A DNA stretch of 64,000 nucleotides from Lawsonibacter hominis (GCF_014287895.1 NZ_JACOPP010000002.1:62001-126000), one strand, 5' to 3'. Positions 42,403 to 51,576 are shown, numbered from the stretch's first letter. Program-made: numbers and translations. Notes: generated by a model not told the origin, from the sequence alone.

Positions 42403-43091
42403 AAGCGCTGATCGTAGAGGATGACAGGATCCTGTCCAACAACATCTGTGAGAGCCTCAAGCACAAATTCGACATGACCCAGGCGTTCGATGGAGAAGAG
42501 GGGTTGGAGCGTCTAGCCCGGGAGAGCTTCGATGTGATCATTCTGGACGTGATGATGCCCCGGCTCAACGGCTATGAAGTGCTGGAGCAGATGCGCGGCG
42601 GAGGCATCACCACGCCGGTGCTTATGCTGACCGCCCTGGGACAGGCTTCCGACCAGGTGAAGGGCCTGCGGGCGGGGGCGGACGACTACCTGTCCAAGCC
42701 CTTTGATCTGGATATCTTTCAGGCCCGGCTGGACGCACTGGTGCGCCGCACCCGGCGGGATGAGAGCGCTCAGCGCGAAGGCCTGCGCTTTTTGGAGCTG
42801 ACGCTGTGGACCAATACCCGCACCGCCCGTATCGGGGACGGGAAACTGGACCTGCACGGCAAGCAGTTCGATTTTCTTTACTATCTGGTGGAAAACAAGA
42901 ACGTGATCGTACATAAGGAACGCCTGTTCCAGCGCGTATGGGGCTTCTATTCCGCTACGGATTTTTCCGTGGTGGAAGTCTATGCCAGTCAGATCCGGAA
43001 GCTTCTGCGGCAGTACGACTATGAAAAGTATCTGAAGACCGTGCGGGGGATCGGTTATATCCTCACCGACGACAGCGAGCTCTATGGATAG
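42399..43091 (+). CDS. OmpR/PhoB family response regulator
   Basis: 230 residues. Receiver domain (about 1-120) with the acidic pocket (VEDD) and phosphoacceptor Asp50 (IILDVMMPRLNG), and Lys in YLSKPF. C-terminal winged helix (about 130-228) ending VRGIGYIL. Translationally coupled to the lipoprotein before it and overlapping the kinase after it by 8 bases. PhoB-type regulators bind direct repeats with an 11-bp period, and such repeats lie at 44533-44572 before the transporter. Confidence 0.94.
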   Translation: MKALIVEDDRILSNNICESLKHKFDMTQAFDGEEGLERLARESFDVIILDVMMPRLNGYEVLEQMRGGGITTPVLMLTALGQASDQVKGLRAGADDYLSKPFDLDIFQARLDALVRRTRRDESAQREGLRFLELTLWTNTRTARIGDGKLDLHGKQFDFLYYLVENKNVIVHKERLFQRVWGFYSATDFSVVEVYASQIRKLLRQYDYEKYLKTVRGIGYILTDDSELYG

Positions 43092-44382
43092 AAAAGCCTT
43101 CTTGCTGCAGCGCCGCCTGCGGTATATGCTGCTTTTGTTCGTGGTATTTCTGGCGTTGTTCGGTATTTTCGATCTGATCGTATACGCGGTGGCGGAGGGC
43201 GCCCTCTATGAGGATGTGGACCGTCAGATGGAGCATGCCGCCCAGGCCATTGAGTCCAATGTGGACGGCGCCGTGGAGAACTTTCAAAACGGCAAGAACA
43301 TTGTCTATACCGACCGGGGCAGCTATGTGATCACCTACCGCATTTTCCTGCTGCTGCGGGATCGTCAGGGAAATATTCTCAACGCGGAGTATCTGTCCAG
43401 CTTTGATTACATGCTCAACGTCGGCTTTCAGGCCGGGGCGCACGGCATGCAGACCGAATCGGTGGAGCGCAACAGCTTTGTGCTCTATTACCGCACCTAC
43501 ACGCTTGCTGTGACCACTTCGGCGGGGGAGACCTTTTATGTCCAGATGACCACCGACTCCACGGAGATCGAAGCCTCTCTGGCCATCATCCTGCGGGTAC
43601 TGGTGCAGTGCACCCTGGCGGCGATGCTGCTGGTACTGATAGTGGGGTGGTTTTTGAGCAAAACGCTGGTCCAGGGCGTGACCGAGGCGTGGGAACGGCA
43701 GGATGAATTCATCAGCTATGCCTCGCATGAGCTGCGGTCCCCTCTGGCGGTCATCCACAGCTCCCTGGAGCTGCTGCTGGATACGCCGGGGGCGCGGATC
43801 ATCGAGCGAAGCGACCTTATCATGAATTCGCTGACTGAGACCAGCCGTCTGCGCAAGATGGCCTCCAATCTGCTGGAGATGGTACAGCTTCAGGCTGCGG
43901 AGATGACCATCCACCGGGAAAACATCCATCTGGATCAGATGGTGGGGGATTTTATCGAGCCGTTTCGCTACCAGGCCGAAGCGGCGGGCAAGACGATGGC
44001 GTGTACGCTTCAGCACGGTCTGGATATCCAGGCCGATCGTCAGCTGCTCACCGAGCTTCTGGCCATCCTGCTGGAAAACGCGCTGAAGTATACCGAACCG
44101 GGAGACAGCATCCGGGTTTCCGCGCAGATGGCCGATGGGAAAGCGGTGCTGGCCGTATCCGATACCGGGGTGGGAATCAAGGATGAGGCGCTGGGCAAGA
44201 TCTTTACCCGCTTTTACCGGGAGGAGCGCCAGCAGTCCAAGGCGGACGGCAGCGGCCTGGGGCTTTACATCGCCAGCCTGATCGTAACGCGCCATGGCGG
44301 GCGAATCACAGCGGCGCACAACCGGCCGAAGGGAACGACATTTGCGGTAACGCTCCCGGTACGGGAAAAGGGAAAAGCCTGA
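43084..44382 (+). CDS. Membrane sensor histidine kinase without a recognisable HAMP domain
   Basis: 432 residues. TM1 about 13-38, an extracellular domain of about 140 residues, TM2 about 175-198. Only about 20 residues separate TM2 from the H-box SHELRSPL, so there is no room for a HAMP domain. The ATPase domain has the N box (LLENALKY), G1 (DTGVGIK) and G2 (GSGLGLY). It should phosphorylate the regulator encoded before it. An external domain of this size could contact the lipid-anchored binding protein encoded by the same operon. Confidence 0.93.
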   Translation: MDRKAFLLQRRLRYMLLLFVVFLALFGIFDLIVYAVAEGALYEDVDRQMEHAAQAIESNVDGAVENFQNGKNIVYTDRGSYVITYRIFLLLRDRQGNILNAEYLSSFDYMLNVGFQAGAHGMQTESVERNSFVLYYRTYTLAVTTSAGETFYVQMTTDSTEIEASLAIILRVLVQCTLAAMLLVLIVGWFLSKTLVQGVTEAWERQDEFISYASHELRSPLAVIHSSLELLLDTPGARIIERSDLIMNSLTETSRLRKMASNLLEMVQLQAAEMTIHRENIHLDQMVGDFIEPFRYQAEAAGKTMACTLQHGLDIQADRQLLTELLAILLENALKYTEPGDSIRVSAQMADGKAVLAVSDTGVGIKDEALGKIFTRFYREERQQSKADGSGLGLYIASLIVTRHGGRITAAHNRPKGTTFAVTLPVREKGKA

Positions 44383-44386
44383 ACGT

Positions 44387-44427
44387 ATGCGGAGGGACCT
44401 GCCAAGGCGGGGCCTTCCGCATTTTTT
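44387..44427 (+). terminator. Terminator after the sensor kinase
   Basis: ATGCGGAGG and CCTTCCGCAT form the base of a hairpin, followed by TTTTTTCC. It separates the sensor operon from the transporter operon. Confidence 0.82.
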
Positions 44428-44532
44428 CCTGCAAACACCGCTTCCAAAATCGGCGCCCCCAACAGGGGGCTGGTCATATTGAACAAAAACGGAGCAAAAA
44501 GTTTGGCCGCAAAAACGTGTGTTGCATAAAAA

Positions 44533-44588
44533 CTTAAGGTTGCATAAGGGGGCGCTTAAGGTTTGCTTAAGGGAAAAACTGATAGAAT
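44533..44588 (+). promoter_or_regulatory. Four-copy CTTAAGG operator and transporter promoter
   Basis: CTTAAGG at 44533-44539, CATAAGG at 44543-44549, CTTAAGG at 44555-44561 and 44566-44572 have start-to-start steps of 10, 12 and 11 bases, one helical turn each. A -10 box TAGAAT follows at 44583-44588, and no acceptable -35 exists; the last repeats occupy its place. This is the layout of an activator-dependent promoter bound by a PhoB-type dimer array. The cognate regulator is inferred to be the one at 42399. Confidence 0.65.
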
Positions 44589-44665
44589 TCGGTCAGAAGC
44601 TCAGCCTTGACAGACAGGGGAAAAGCCCTTGACGCCCGGCTGAAGCAATGAAAGGAGATCGAACG

Positions 44666-46000
44666 ATGAAGAAGAAACCTATCCTCGCGCTCTTGCTCTG
44701 CGTGGTCATGGCAGCCGGCCTGCTGGCCGGCTGCGGCGGCAACGGAGGCAGCGGCTCCGGCAACGAGGGCGGCGGCTCCTCTGGCGGTTCCTCCGGCGGC
44801 TCCAGCGGCGGTACCATCAAGATCGGTTATGTGAACCCCTCCACCGGCGCTCTGGCCGGAAACGGCGAAGGCGGCCAGTGGGTCATCGACCAGATCACCT
44901 CCTATGTCAACGACACCCTGGGCGGCATTGAGGTGGACGGCGAAAAGAAGAACGTCGAAGTTGTTCTGTATGACTCCAAGTCCGACACCACTACCTGTAC
45001 CGAGATGGCGCAGAAGCTGTGTGAAGAGGACAAGGTGGACCTGATCGTCGCGATCCAGACTCCCGAGACCGTCATCCCCGTCAGTTCCGTGGCCGAGCGC
45101 TACGGCGTGCCCTGCGTGGCCATCCAGGCGCCTGTCAATGCCGTGGCCGGCGCCGCCGATGAGTATGAGTGGACCTATCACGCCTTCTGGACGATCGAGA
45201 ATGTTTACGAGCAGTACAAGGCCCTGTGGACGGCGGCCGGTTACGGCCCCGGCCAGGGCCACAAGGTGGGCGTGGCGTTCGCCAACGATGCGGACGGCAC
45301 CGCCTGGTACGAGGTCTTTACCCAGAAGGTGGCCGAAGACGGCTACGAACTGGTGGACCCCGGCCAGTACCCCGCCGGGACGACCGACTTCTCCAACGTG
45401 ATCAGCCAGTTCAAGAGCGCCGAGATCGACGTCTTGGCCGGTACCAACACGCCTCCCGATTTTTCCAATCTGTGGAGCCAGGCCCTGCAGAGCGGCCTTG
45501 AAGTCGGCTGCGTCACCATGGGCAAGTGCTGCCTGCTGCTGGGCGACATGGAAGCCATCGGCGAGGACATCATGGAAGGCGTCATGACCGAGGTGTGGTG
45601 GAGCCCCGATCACCCCTATACCTCCGATCTGACCGGCGTGACCTGCGCACAGCTGGGCGAGGCCTACTCCGCCGCCAACAGCGGCCGTCCCATGCCCCAG
45701 CCCGCCGGCTATGGTTATGCCGCCATGGAGCTGGCCGTCGAGGCCTTCCAGGCTGCGGGCACCACGGACAAGACGGCGGTCCGCGACGCCCTGTCCCAGT
45801 TGGACGTGACCACCATTGTCGGCCCCATCAAGTATGAGAACACCATGGGCGGCCTGCACTACTCCGACACCGTAGTCTGCGGCGGTCAGTGGCAGCGCGC
45901 GGAGGACGGCACGATGGAGCTGGTCATCATCGACAACAGCGTGTTCCCCGAGGTTTCCACCACTGGCGCGTACATCGCCGGAAACGCTTCCAACAAGTAA
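44666..46000 (+). CDS. ABC transporter solute-binding lipoprotein (LivJ/K type)
   Basis: 444 residues. Signal peptide with lipobox LLAGC (lipid on Cys23), then a Gly/Ser-rich tether (about 24-50) and a type I binding fold (IKIGYVNPSTGALAGNGEGG). It delivers substrate to the LivHMGF-type transporter encoded next. The family binds branched-chain amino acids, amides, urea or related compounds; the ligand cannot be told from sequence. The ATG at 44666 has GGAG 8 bases upstream; an ATG six codons earlier lacks a site. Confidence 0.9.
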   Translation: MKKKPILALLLCVVMAAGLLAGCGGNGGSGSGNEGGGSSGGSSGGSSGGTIKIGYVNPSTGALAGNGEGGQWVIDQITSYVNDTLGGIEVDGEKKNVEVVLYDSKSDTTTCTEMAQKLCEEDKVDLIVAIQTPETVIPVSSVAERYGVPCVAIQAPVNAVAGAADEYEWTYHAFWTIENVYEQYKALWTAAGYGPGQGHKVGVAFANDADGTAWYEVFTQKVAEDGYELVDPGQYPAGTTDFSNVISQFKSAEIDVLAGTNTPPDFSNLWSQALQSGLEVGCVTMGKCCLLLGDMEAIGEDIMEGVMTEVWWSPDHPYTSDLTGVTCAQLGEAYSAANSGRPMPQPAGYGYAAMELAVEAFQAAGTTDKTAVRDALSQLDVTTIVGPIKYENTMGGLHYSDTVVCGGQWQRAEDGTMELVIIDNSVFPEVSTTGAYIAGNASNK

Positions 46001-46092
46001 GAGCGAAAACCCAAGCGCAACGGATCTGACCGGGGCGGGCGGGGGAGTCTCGGCTCTCCGTCCGCCCCAGCTTCGCAATACGGGAGGGAAAC

Positions 46093-46827
46093 ATGGATAC
46101 GGATACCATTCTGTCGTTCGAACACGTGAACGCCGGCTACGGCCGGGTTCAGATCCTGAATGACCTGAGCTTTGAAATGAAACGTGGCGAGGTCTACGGC
46201 GTCATCGGCCCCAACGGATGCGGCAAGACCACCATGTTCAACGCCCTGATCGGCCTGATCATCCCGACCAAGGGAAAGATCGCCTATGACGGGCATGATG
46301 TAACGAAAACGAACGCCGCCGCCCGCTGCAAGCTGGGTATCGGGCGCACCTATCAGGTGCCCCGTCCCTTCGAGGGCATGAGCGTATTTGAAAACGTCCT
46401 GGTGGCCTCCGTCCACGGCGCGGGCCATTCGGAGAAAGACGGGCGCAGGGTGGCCCTGGAGGCGCTGAAGCTCACCGAGCTGTATGAAAAGCGCGAGATC
46501 CGGGCGGGGGAGCTGACGCTGCTGGACCGCAAGCGGCTGGAGATCGCACGGGCCCTGGGTACCGAGCCCAAGCTGCTGCTGCTGGACGAGGTGGCCGCTG
46601 GCCTGACCGAGGCGGAGGTCCAGGATGTCATGAAAATGGTGGCCAACCTGAAGGCCGCCGGTTACTCCATTATCTGGATCGAACACGTCATCCAGACCAT
46701 GGTGGAGTCCACGGACACCTTGATGTGTATGTCCGAGGGCCACAACCTGCTGGTGGGGGAGCCCCTGGAGGTCATGAACTCCAAGCTGGTGGAAGAAGTT
46801 TATCTGGGGGTGGAAGAAGATGAGTGA
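46093..46827 (+). CDS. livG: ABC transporter ATP-binding protein, LivG type
   Basis: 244 residues. Walker A GPNGCGKTT (about 39-47), Walker B LLLLDEVAAGL. The C-loop reads LTLLDRKRLEIARAL, the variant form typical of LivG rather than LSGGQ. Cytoplasmic subunit. Overlaps livF by 8 bases. Confidence 0.92.
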   Translation: MDTDTILSFEHVNAGYGRVQILNDLSFEMKRGEVYGVIGPNGCGKTTMFNALIGLIIPTKGKIAYDGHDVTKTNAAARCKLGIGRTYQVPRPFEGMSVFENVLVASVHGAGHSEKDGRRVALEALKLTELYEKREIRAGELTLLDRKRLEIARALGTEPKLLLLDEVAAGLTEAEVQDVMKMVANLKAAGYSIIWIEHVIQTMVESTDTLMCMSEGHNLLVGEPLEVMNSKLVEEVYLGVEEDE

Positions 46828-47533
46828 GCCTATCCTGAAAGTAGAGGGCGTCCAGGCCAAATACGGCGACTTTGTCGCCGTGGAGGAGGCCACGCTGGAC
46901 GTGCCGCAGGGGATCATCGTCTCGGTCATCGGCGCCAACGGCGCGGGCAAATCCACCCTGATGGACACCATAGCCGGGGTACATAAGCCGACTGCCGGAA
47001 CGATCACCTTCAAGGGGGAAGACATTACCGGAATGCCGGCGGAAAAGGTCGTGCTGCGGGGCCTCTCGCTGGTGCCCCAGGGCAGCCGCTGCTTCATCCG
47101 CATGACTGTGGAGGACAACCTGGTCATGGGCAGCTACCCCAAGGCCGCACGGGCCAAGGTTAAGGACTCTCTGGAGCGGGTGTACGAGCTCTTCCCGGTG
47201 CTCAAGGAGAAGCGCAACGATCTCTCCGGCAGCCTCTCCGGCGGCCAGCGGCAGATGGTGGCCATCGGCCGGGCGCTGATGACCAACCCGGAGCTGGTGC
47301 TCTTTGACGAGATCTCCCTGGGCCTGGCCCCCACCATTATCAAGGATATTTATGCCCGCATCAAGCAGATCAGCGGCGAGGGCATGACCGTGGTGCTGGT
47401 GGAACAGGACACCAAGCGGGCGATCAAGACCGGCGAGATCAGTCACGTCATGCTCAAGGGCAAGGTGGTCCTGTCCGGCCGTTCTGCGGAGCTGGGTGAA
47501 GAAGAAATCAAAAAGGCCTATTTCGGCCTGTAA
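46820..47533 (+). CDS. livF: ABC transporter ATP-binding protein, LivF type
   Basis: 237 residues. Walker A GANGAGKST, canonical C-loop LSGGQRQMVAIGRAL, Walker B LVLFDEISLGLAP. Second ATPase of the heterodimer with the LivG-type subunit. Confidence 0.92.
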   Translation: MSEPILKVEGVQAKYGDFVAVEEATLDVPQGIIVSVIGANGAGKSTLMDTIAGVHKPTAGTITFKGEDITGMPAEKVVLRGLSLVPQGSRCFIRMTVEDNLVMGSYPKAARAKVKDSLERVYELFPVLKEKRNDLSGSLSGGQRQMVAIGRALMTNPELVLFDEISLGLAPTIIKDIYARIKQISGEGMTVVLVEQDTKRAIKTGEISHVMLKGKVVLSGRSAELGEEEIKKAYFGL

Positions 47534-47548
47534 GGAGGAGGGGGAAGA

Positions 47549-48382
47549 ATGCAAATCCTGATCAACGGTATCCTGCTGGGCGCGATCTATGCCCTCCTCG
47601 GCGTCGGTATGAGCATGATGTTCGGTATCGTCAAGCTGACGAACCTGGCCCACGGGGAGTTCATCATTATGGGCGCCTTTGGCTCCACCATCCTGTCCAG
47701 CGCACTGGGGATCAACCCCATTCTGACACTGGTCGTCACCGTCCCCGTTATGTTCCTTTTGGGCATGGTGCTCCAGAGCGTACTCATCAACCGGGTCATG
47801 CTGCGGGGGGCGGAACCCGCGCTGCTGGTCACCTTCGGCCTGTCCATCATCCTGAAGGACGCCATGCTGCTGCTGTTTACCGCGGATGCCCAAAAGATCG
47901 GCGTCAGCTATGCCACCGCCAGCCTGAACCTCGGCGGTATCTCCATCTCAGTGCTCAATCTGGTGGTTTTCGCCATCAGCCTCATCACCATCCTGGTGCT
48001 GACGCTGTTCCTGCGCAAGACGTATATGGGCCGTGCCATCCGCGCCACCTCGGATGATACGGTGGCGGCATCCCTGATGGGGGTCAGCGTCAAGAAGACC
48101 TACGGCGTGGCCATGGGCATTGCAATGGCCACCGCGGCCATTGCCGGATTGTGCGTCGGCATGCGCTGGACCTTCTATCCCAGCTCCGGCGGCGAATATC
48201 TGCTCATCGCCTTCGGCGTGGTGGTCATCGGCGGCATGGGCAGTATTCCCGGCACTCTGGTGGCCGGCCTGGTCTTCGGCCTGGCCCAGGTCATCGGCGG
48301 CGCCAACTACGGCATGTTTATCAGCTACATCGTCCTGCTGGTCATGCTGGCGGTCCGGCCCCAGGGCCTGTTCTCAAAGTAA
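47549..48382 (+). CDS. livH: Branched-chain amino acid-type ABC permease, LivH
   Basis: 277 residues with about eight transmembrane helices. The opening LINGILLGAIYALLGVGMSMMFG and the LAHGEFIIMGAFG segment are LivH hallmarks, as is GGMGSIPGTLVAGLVFG near the end. AAGGAGGAGG precedes the ATG. Confidence 0.93.
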   Translation: MQILINGILLGAIYALLGVGMSMMFGIVKLTNLAHGEFIIMGAFGSTILSSALGINPILTLVVTVPVMFLLGMVLQSVLINRVMLRGAEPALLVTFGLSIILKDAMLLLFTADAQKIGVSYATASLNLGGISISVLNLVVFAISLITILVLTLFLRKTYMGRAIRATSDDTVAASLMGVSVKKTYGVAMGIAMATAAIAGLCVGMRWTFYPSSGGEYLLIAFGVVVIGGMGSIPGTLVAGLVFGLAQVIGGANYGMFISYIVLLVMLAVRPQGLFSK

Positions 48383-48398
48383 GGGAGGAGGAAACGAA

Positions 48399-49397
48399 AT
48401 GAAGACGAAAACCTTAGAAGCCTCCGCCCACAAGCAGGTCCGTGTGTTCGGCGGCCTGCCCATGCTCATCACCGCCGTGGTCATTGTGGCGCTGCTGGTG
48501 ATCCTGCCCCTGACCGGAGTGCTCTCCAGCAACACCCAGCGCTACCTGCTCAAGATCTTTTTGTACTGCTGCCTGGGCTCCATGTGGAACCTGATGAGCG
48601 GTTACACCGGCATGACAAGTCTGGGCCAGCAGTCCTTTATCGGGATCGCCGGATATTCCCTGGCGGTCATGACCTTCACCTACGGCGCCTCCTACTGGGC
48701 GGGCTTTGCCGTAGGCGGCGTGCTGGGCGCGGCCCTGGCCCTGGGGCTGTCCGTGCTCCTGTTCCGGATGCGCGGCATGTATTTCGCCATCGCCACCTGG
48801 GTCGTGGCCGAGGCCCTCAAGACCTTTTTCACCAGCTGGACCTTCGTCAAGCAGGGTGCGGGCATGACGATCAAGGCCAAGCCTTATCCCAGCACGACCG
48901 AGATCTATATGATCGCTCTGGTGCTGTGCGTCGTCTCCCTGGTGGTCATCTACCTGCTGCTGCGCTCCAAGATCGGCCTGGGCCTCACCGCCATGCGGGA
49001 CGACGCGGACGCGGCTTCCAGCGTGGGTGTGAACATCTTCCAGTCTAAGCTGTTGTGCTTTGTCATCTGCGGCTTTTTTACCGCTCTGGCCGGCGGGGTG
49101 TTCTATCTGAACAAGGGCAGCATCTATCCCAGCGGAGGCTTCGGCATCAACTGGACGGTATCCATCGTGTTCATCGTCATTATCGGCGGCATCGGCACCA
49201 TGGGCGGCCCCATCCTGGGCGCCATCATTTACACGGTGCTGGAAGAGATGCTGGCCAGTTATCCCGGTTACTCCAATATCATTCTGGGCCTGATCGCCAT
49301 TTTGGTGATCCTGTTCCTGCCGGACGGCATTCTGGGGACCCTCCAGAAAAAGTTCCACTTTGAGATTCTCTCTCAGAAACGCTTTTCAAAAGAATAA
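48399..49397 (+). CDS. livM: Branched-chain amino acid-type ABC permease, LivM
   Basis: 332 residues, about ten hydrophobic segments. NLMSGYTGMTSLGQQSFIGIAGY and the MRDDADAASSVGVN loop (coupling helix) are diagnostic of LivM. GGGAGGAGG precedes the ATG. Last gene of the transporter operon. Confidence 0.93.
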   Translation: MKTKTLEASAHKQVRVFGGLPMLITAVVIVALLVILPLTGVLSSNTQRYLLKIFLYCCLGSMWNLMSGYTGMTSLGQQSFIGIAGYSLAVMTFTYGASYWAGFAVGGVLGAALALGLSVLLFRMRGMYFAIATWVVAEALKTFFTSWTFVKQGAGMTIKAKPYPSTTEIYMIALVLCVVSLVVIYLLLRSKIGLGLTAMRDDADAASSVGVNIFQSKLLCFVICGFFTALAGGVFYLNKGSIYPSGGFGINWTVSIVFIVIIGGIGTMGGPILGAIIYTVLEEMLASYPGYSNIILGLIAILVILFLPDGILGTLQKKFHFEILSQKRFSKE

Positions 49398-49399
49398 AG

Positions 49400-49435
49400 C
49401 GACCGCGCGGCAGGCGTACGCCTGCCGCGCGGTCG
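49400..49435. terminator. Bidirectional terminator between livM and the Crp/Fnr gene
   Basis: A perfect 36-bp palindrome (18-bp arms, GC-rich) between convergent genes. The T-runs are weak. Confidence 0.8.
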
Positions 49436-50056
49436 TTATGTTTCACCGGAGAGCAGCTCGGTCAGAGCGCCTGGATCCCGAATCTTGATGCTTTTATATC
49501 CGGTCTCGATCCAGCCCTGACGGTCAAATTCCCCCAGGACCCGGCTCACCGTGACCCGGCTTACCCCGACGGTGGAACCGATATCTTCATGGGTGCAGTG
49601 GAGCAGACCCTGCGGGTCGGGGGAGAGAGAGAGCAGGTGCCGGGCGATGCGCCGGTCGGCCTGGAGAAAGGCGCCGTCCACGTGGACGGAGAGCAGGCGT
49701 ATGGTACGGGCCAGATATTCCAGCATGGAGACGGCCAGATCCGGATGCAGGGCAAAGACCGTCTCCAGCCGGGAGCGGTCCACGGCCACCAGCTCACACC
49801 GCGTGACGGCTACGGCGGAAGAGACCCTGGGCTGGCGGTCGAAAAAGGCGGCCTCCCCGATCAGGTCGCCGGCGTGGTGGAGCGTAAGGGTACGCTCGTC
49901 CCCCTCCGGAGAGCTGATAAAGCACTTCACGGTGCCGGAGCGGATATAGTAGAACTGGAGCGCCTCGGTATCCTGAAGGTAGATCAGGCGGCCGGGCGGG
50001 TAGAACTGGGGCTGCTGCTGTTCCGCCAGTGGGGCCCATATGTCTCTGGAAGTCAT
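49436..50056 (-). CDS. Crp/Fnr family transcriptional regulator
   Basis: 206 residues. N-terminal cyclic-nucleotide-binding-like barrel (about 15-120; GDLIGEAAFF) and a C-terminal winged helix (HEDIGSTVGVSRVTVSRVLGEF). No cluster of cysteines is visible, so an Fnr-type iron-sulfur sensor is unlikely. It is divergent from leuC, and a TGTAA-N6-TTACA site lies between them. It probably regulates itself and leuCDB. The ATG at 50056 follows GAGGTGAACGGC. Confidence 0.9.
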   Translation of the reverse strand: MTSRDIWAPLAEQQQPQFYPPGRLIYLQDTEALQFYYIRSGTVKCFISSPEGDERTLTLHHAGDLIGEAAFFDRQPRVSSAVAVTRCELVAVDRSRLETVFALHPDLAVSMLEYLARTIRLLSVHVDGAFLQADRRIARHLLSLSPDPQGLLHCTHEDIGSTVGVSRVTVSRVLGEFDRQGWIETGYKSIKIRDPGALTELLSGET

Positions 50057-50076
50057 GCCGTTCACCTCTTTTTTTG

Positions 50077-50106
50077 ATTGTAACACGCTTTACATTCTTT
50101 CAGCAA
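50077..50106 (-). promoter_or_regulatory. Promoter of the Crp/Fnr gene
   Basis: On the minus strand TTGCTG (50106-50101), an 18-base spacer and TACAAT (50082-50077). The -10 overlaps the TGTAA half of the palindromic operator. Confidence 0.65.
50079..50094. promoter_or_regulatory. Crp/Fnr-type operator TGTAA-N6-TTACA
   Basis: TGTAA (50079-50083), six bases, TTACA (50090-50094), the spacing of Crp/Fnr-family sites. The leuC -10 candidate TATGCT is at 50116-50121 without a usable -35, so the predicted start (about 50128) places the operator centre at about -41.5, the class II activation position. Confidence 0.65.
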
Positions 50107-50153
50107 GCCCCATGTTATGCTGTGGAGGAAAATCATAAAGGAGGCGCCCAAAG

Positions 50154-51413
50154 ATGGGAATGACAATGACCCAAAAGATCCTGGCCCGCCATGCCGGACT
50201 GGATCACGTGGTGCCCGGCCAGCTGGTGGAAGGCAAGCTGGATCTGGTGCTGGGCAATGATATCACCACCCCTGTGGCTATCTCAGAATTCAATAAGGCG
50301 GGTCTGACCCGGGTGTTCGACCGGGAAAAGATCGCTCTGGTGCTGGATCATTACACCCCCTGTAAGGACATCAAGGCGGCTCAGCTCTGTGCACAGGTAC
50401 GGGAATTTGCACAGAAGTATGAGATCACCCATTTTTATGATGTGGGCTGCATGGGGGTGGAGCACGCCCTTCTGCCGGAAAAGGGACTGACCGCCCCCGG
50501 AGAGTGTATGATCGGCGCGGACTCCCATACCTGCACCTATGGCGCGGTCGGAATGTTCTCCACCGGTGTGGGGTCTACCGATATGGCGGCCGGCATGGCG
50601 ACCGGCCTTGCCTGGTTCCGCATCCCCGCCGCCGTCAAAGTCACCCTGAAGGGGAAGCTGCAGCCCTGCGTGTCCGGCAAGGACGTGATCCTCCATCTGA
50701 TCGGGACCATCGGTGTGGACGGCGCGCTGTACAAGTCCTTGGAGTTTGCAGGGGAGGGAGTGGGCTCCCTGTCCATGGACGACCGGTTCACCATCGCCAA
50801 CATGGCCATCGAAGCGGGCGCCAAGAACGGCATCTTTCCAGTGGACGGCAGGACCCGCGCCTATCTGGAGGGCCGCGTGACCCGCCCCTGGCAGGCCGTG
50901 GAGGCCGACCCGGACGCGGAGTATGAGCGGGAAGTGGTCATCGACCTGGACCAGCTCCAGCCCACCGTAGCGCTGCCCCACCTGCCCTCCAATACCCGCA
51001 CCGTGGACCAGGTCGCGGGCACCCACATCGATCAGGTGGTCATCGGCTCCTGCACCAACGGCCGACTGGAGGACCTGCGCCAGGCGGCGGCGGTACTCAA
51101 AGGCCGCCGGGTGGCCAAGGGCGTGCGCTGCATCGTCATCCCAGCCACCCAGCAGATCACTCTGGACGCCATGGCCGAGGGGCTGATCCAGACCTTTATC
51201 CAGGCCGGCTGCGCCGTGTCTACGCCTACCTGCGGCCCCTGTCTGGGCGGCCATATGGGCGTGCTCTCCGACGGGGAGCGGGCCATCTCCACCACAAACC
51301 GCAATTTCGTGGGCCGCATGGGTCCCGTCACCTCGGAGATCATTCTGGCCAATCCCGCGGTGGCCGCCGCATCCGCCGTGGCGGGCTGCGTGGCCGACCC
51401 TAGGACGCTGTAA
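50154..51413 (+). CDS. leuC: 3-isopropylmalate dehydratase large subunit
   Basis: 419 residues, the shorter (HacA/LeuC2-like) type. Isomerises 2- to 3-isopropylmalate in leucine synthesis with LeuD. Aconitase-family signatures: [23 protein letters not shown] (in part), [11 protein letters not shown], and [10 protein letters not shown] with the cluster cysteines. AAGGAGG precedes the ATG. leuA is not in the window. Confidence 0.94.
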   Translation: MGMTMTQKILARHAGLDHVVPGQLVEGKLDLVLGNDITTPVAISEFNKAGLTRVFDREKIALVLDHYTPCKDIKAAQLCAQVREFAQKYEITHFYDVGCMGVEHALLPEKGLTAPGECMIGADSHTCTYGAVGMFSTGVGSTDMAAGMATGLAWFRIPAAVKVTLKGKLQPCVSGKDVILHLIGTIGVDGALYKSLEFAGEGVGSLSMDDRFTIANMAIEAGAKNGIFPVDGRTRAYLEGRVTRPWQAVEADPDAEYEREVVIDLDQLQPTVALPHLPSNTRTVDQVAGTHIDQVVIGSCTNGRLEDLRQAAAVLKGRRVAKGVRCIVIPATQQITLDAMAEGLIQTFIQAGCAVSTPTCGPCLGGHMGVLSDGERAISTTNRNFVGRMGPVTSEIILANPAVAAASAVAGCVADPRTL

Positions 51414-51576
51414 ACGGCGCCGCTTCCGTTACCCCTTGGGGCGGGTCAGCCTGTCCCTGCGGCAGGCGCTTGCGGTCCAGGCCGCTTGCTGCGCTCCGCT
51501 TGCGCGTCCCGTCTGCGACGGGTCCAAAATGACCGGGCGGGAACGTTCCCCGCCGCGTTAAGAAAGGATCGTTACC

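Noticed and set aside
50057..50153. Possible leucine T-box before leuC
   Set aside because: The intergenic region is under 100 bases and has no T-box sequence or terminator.
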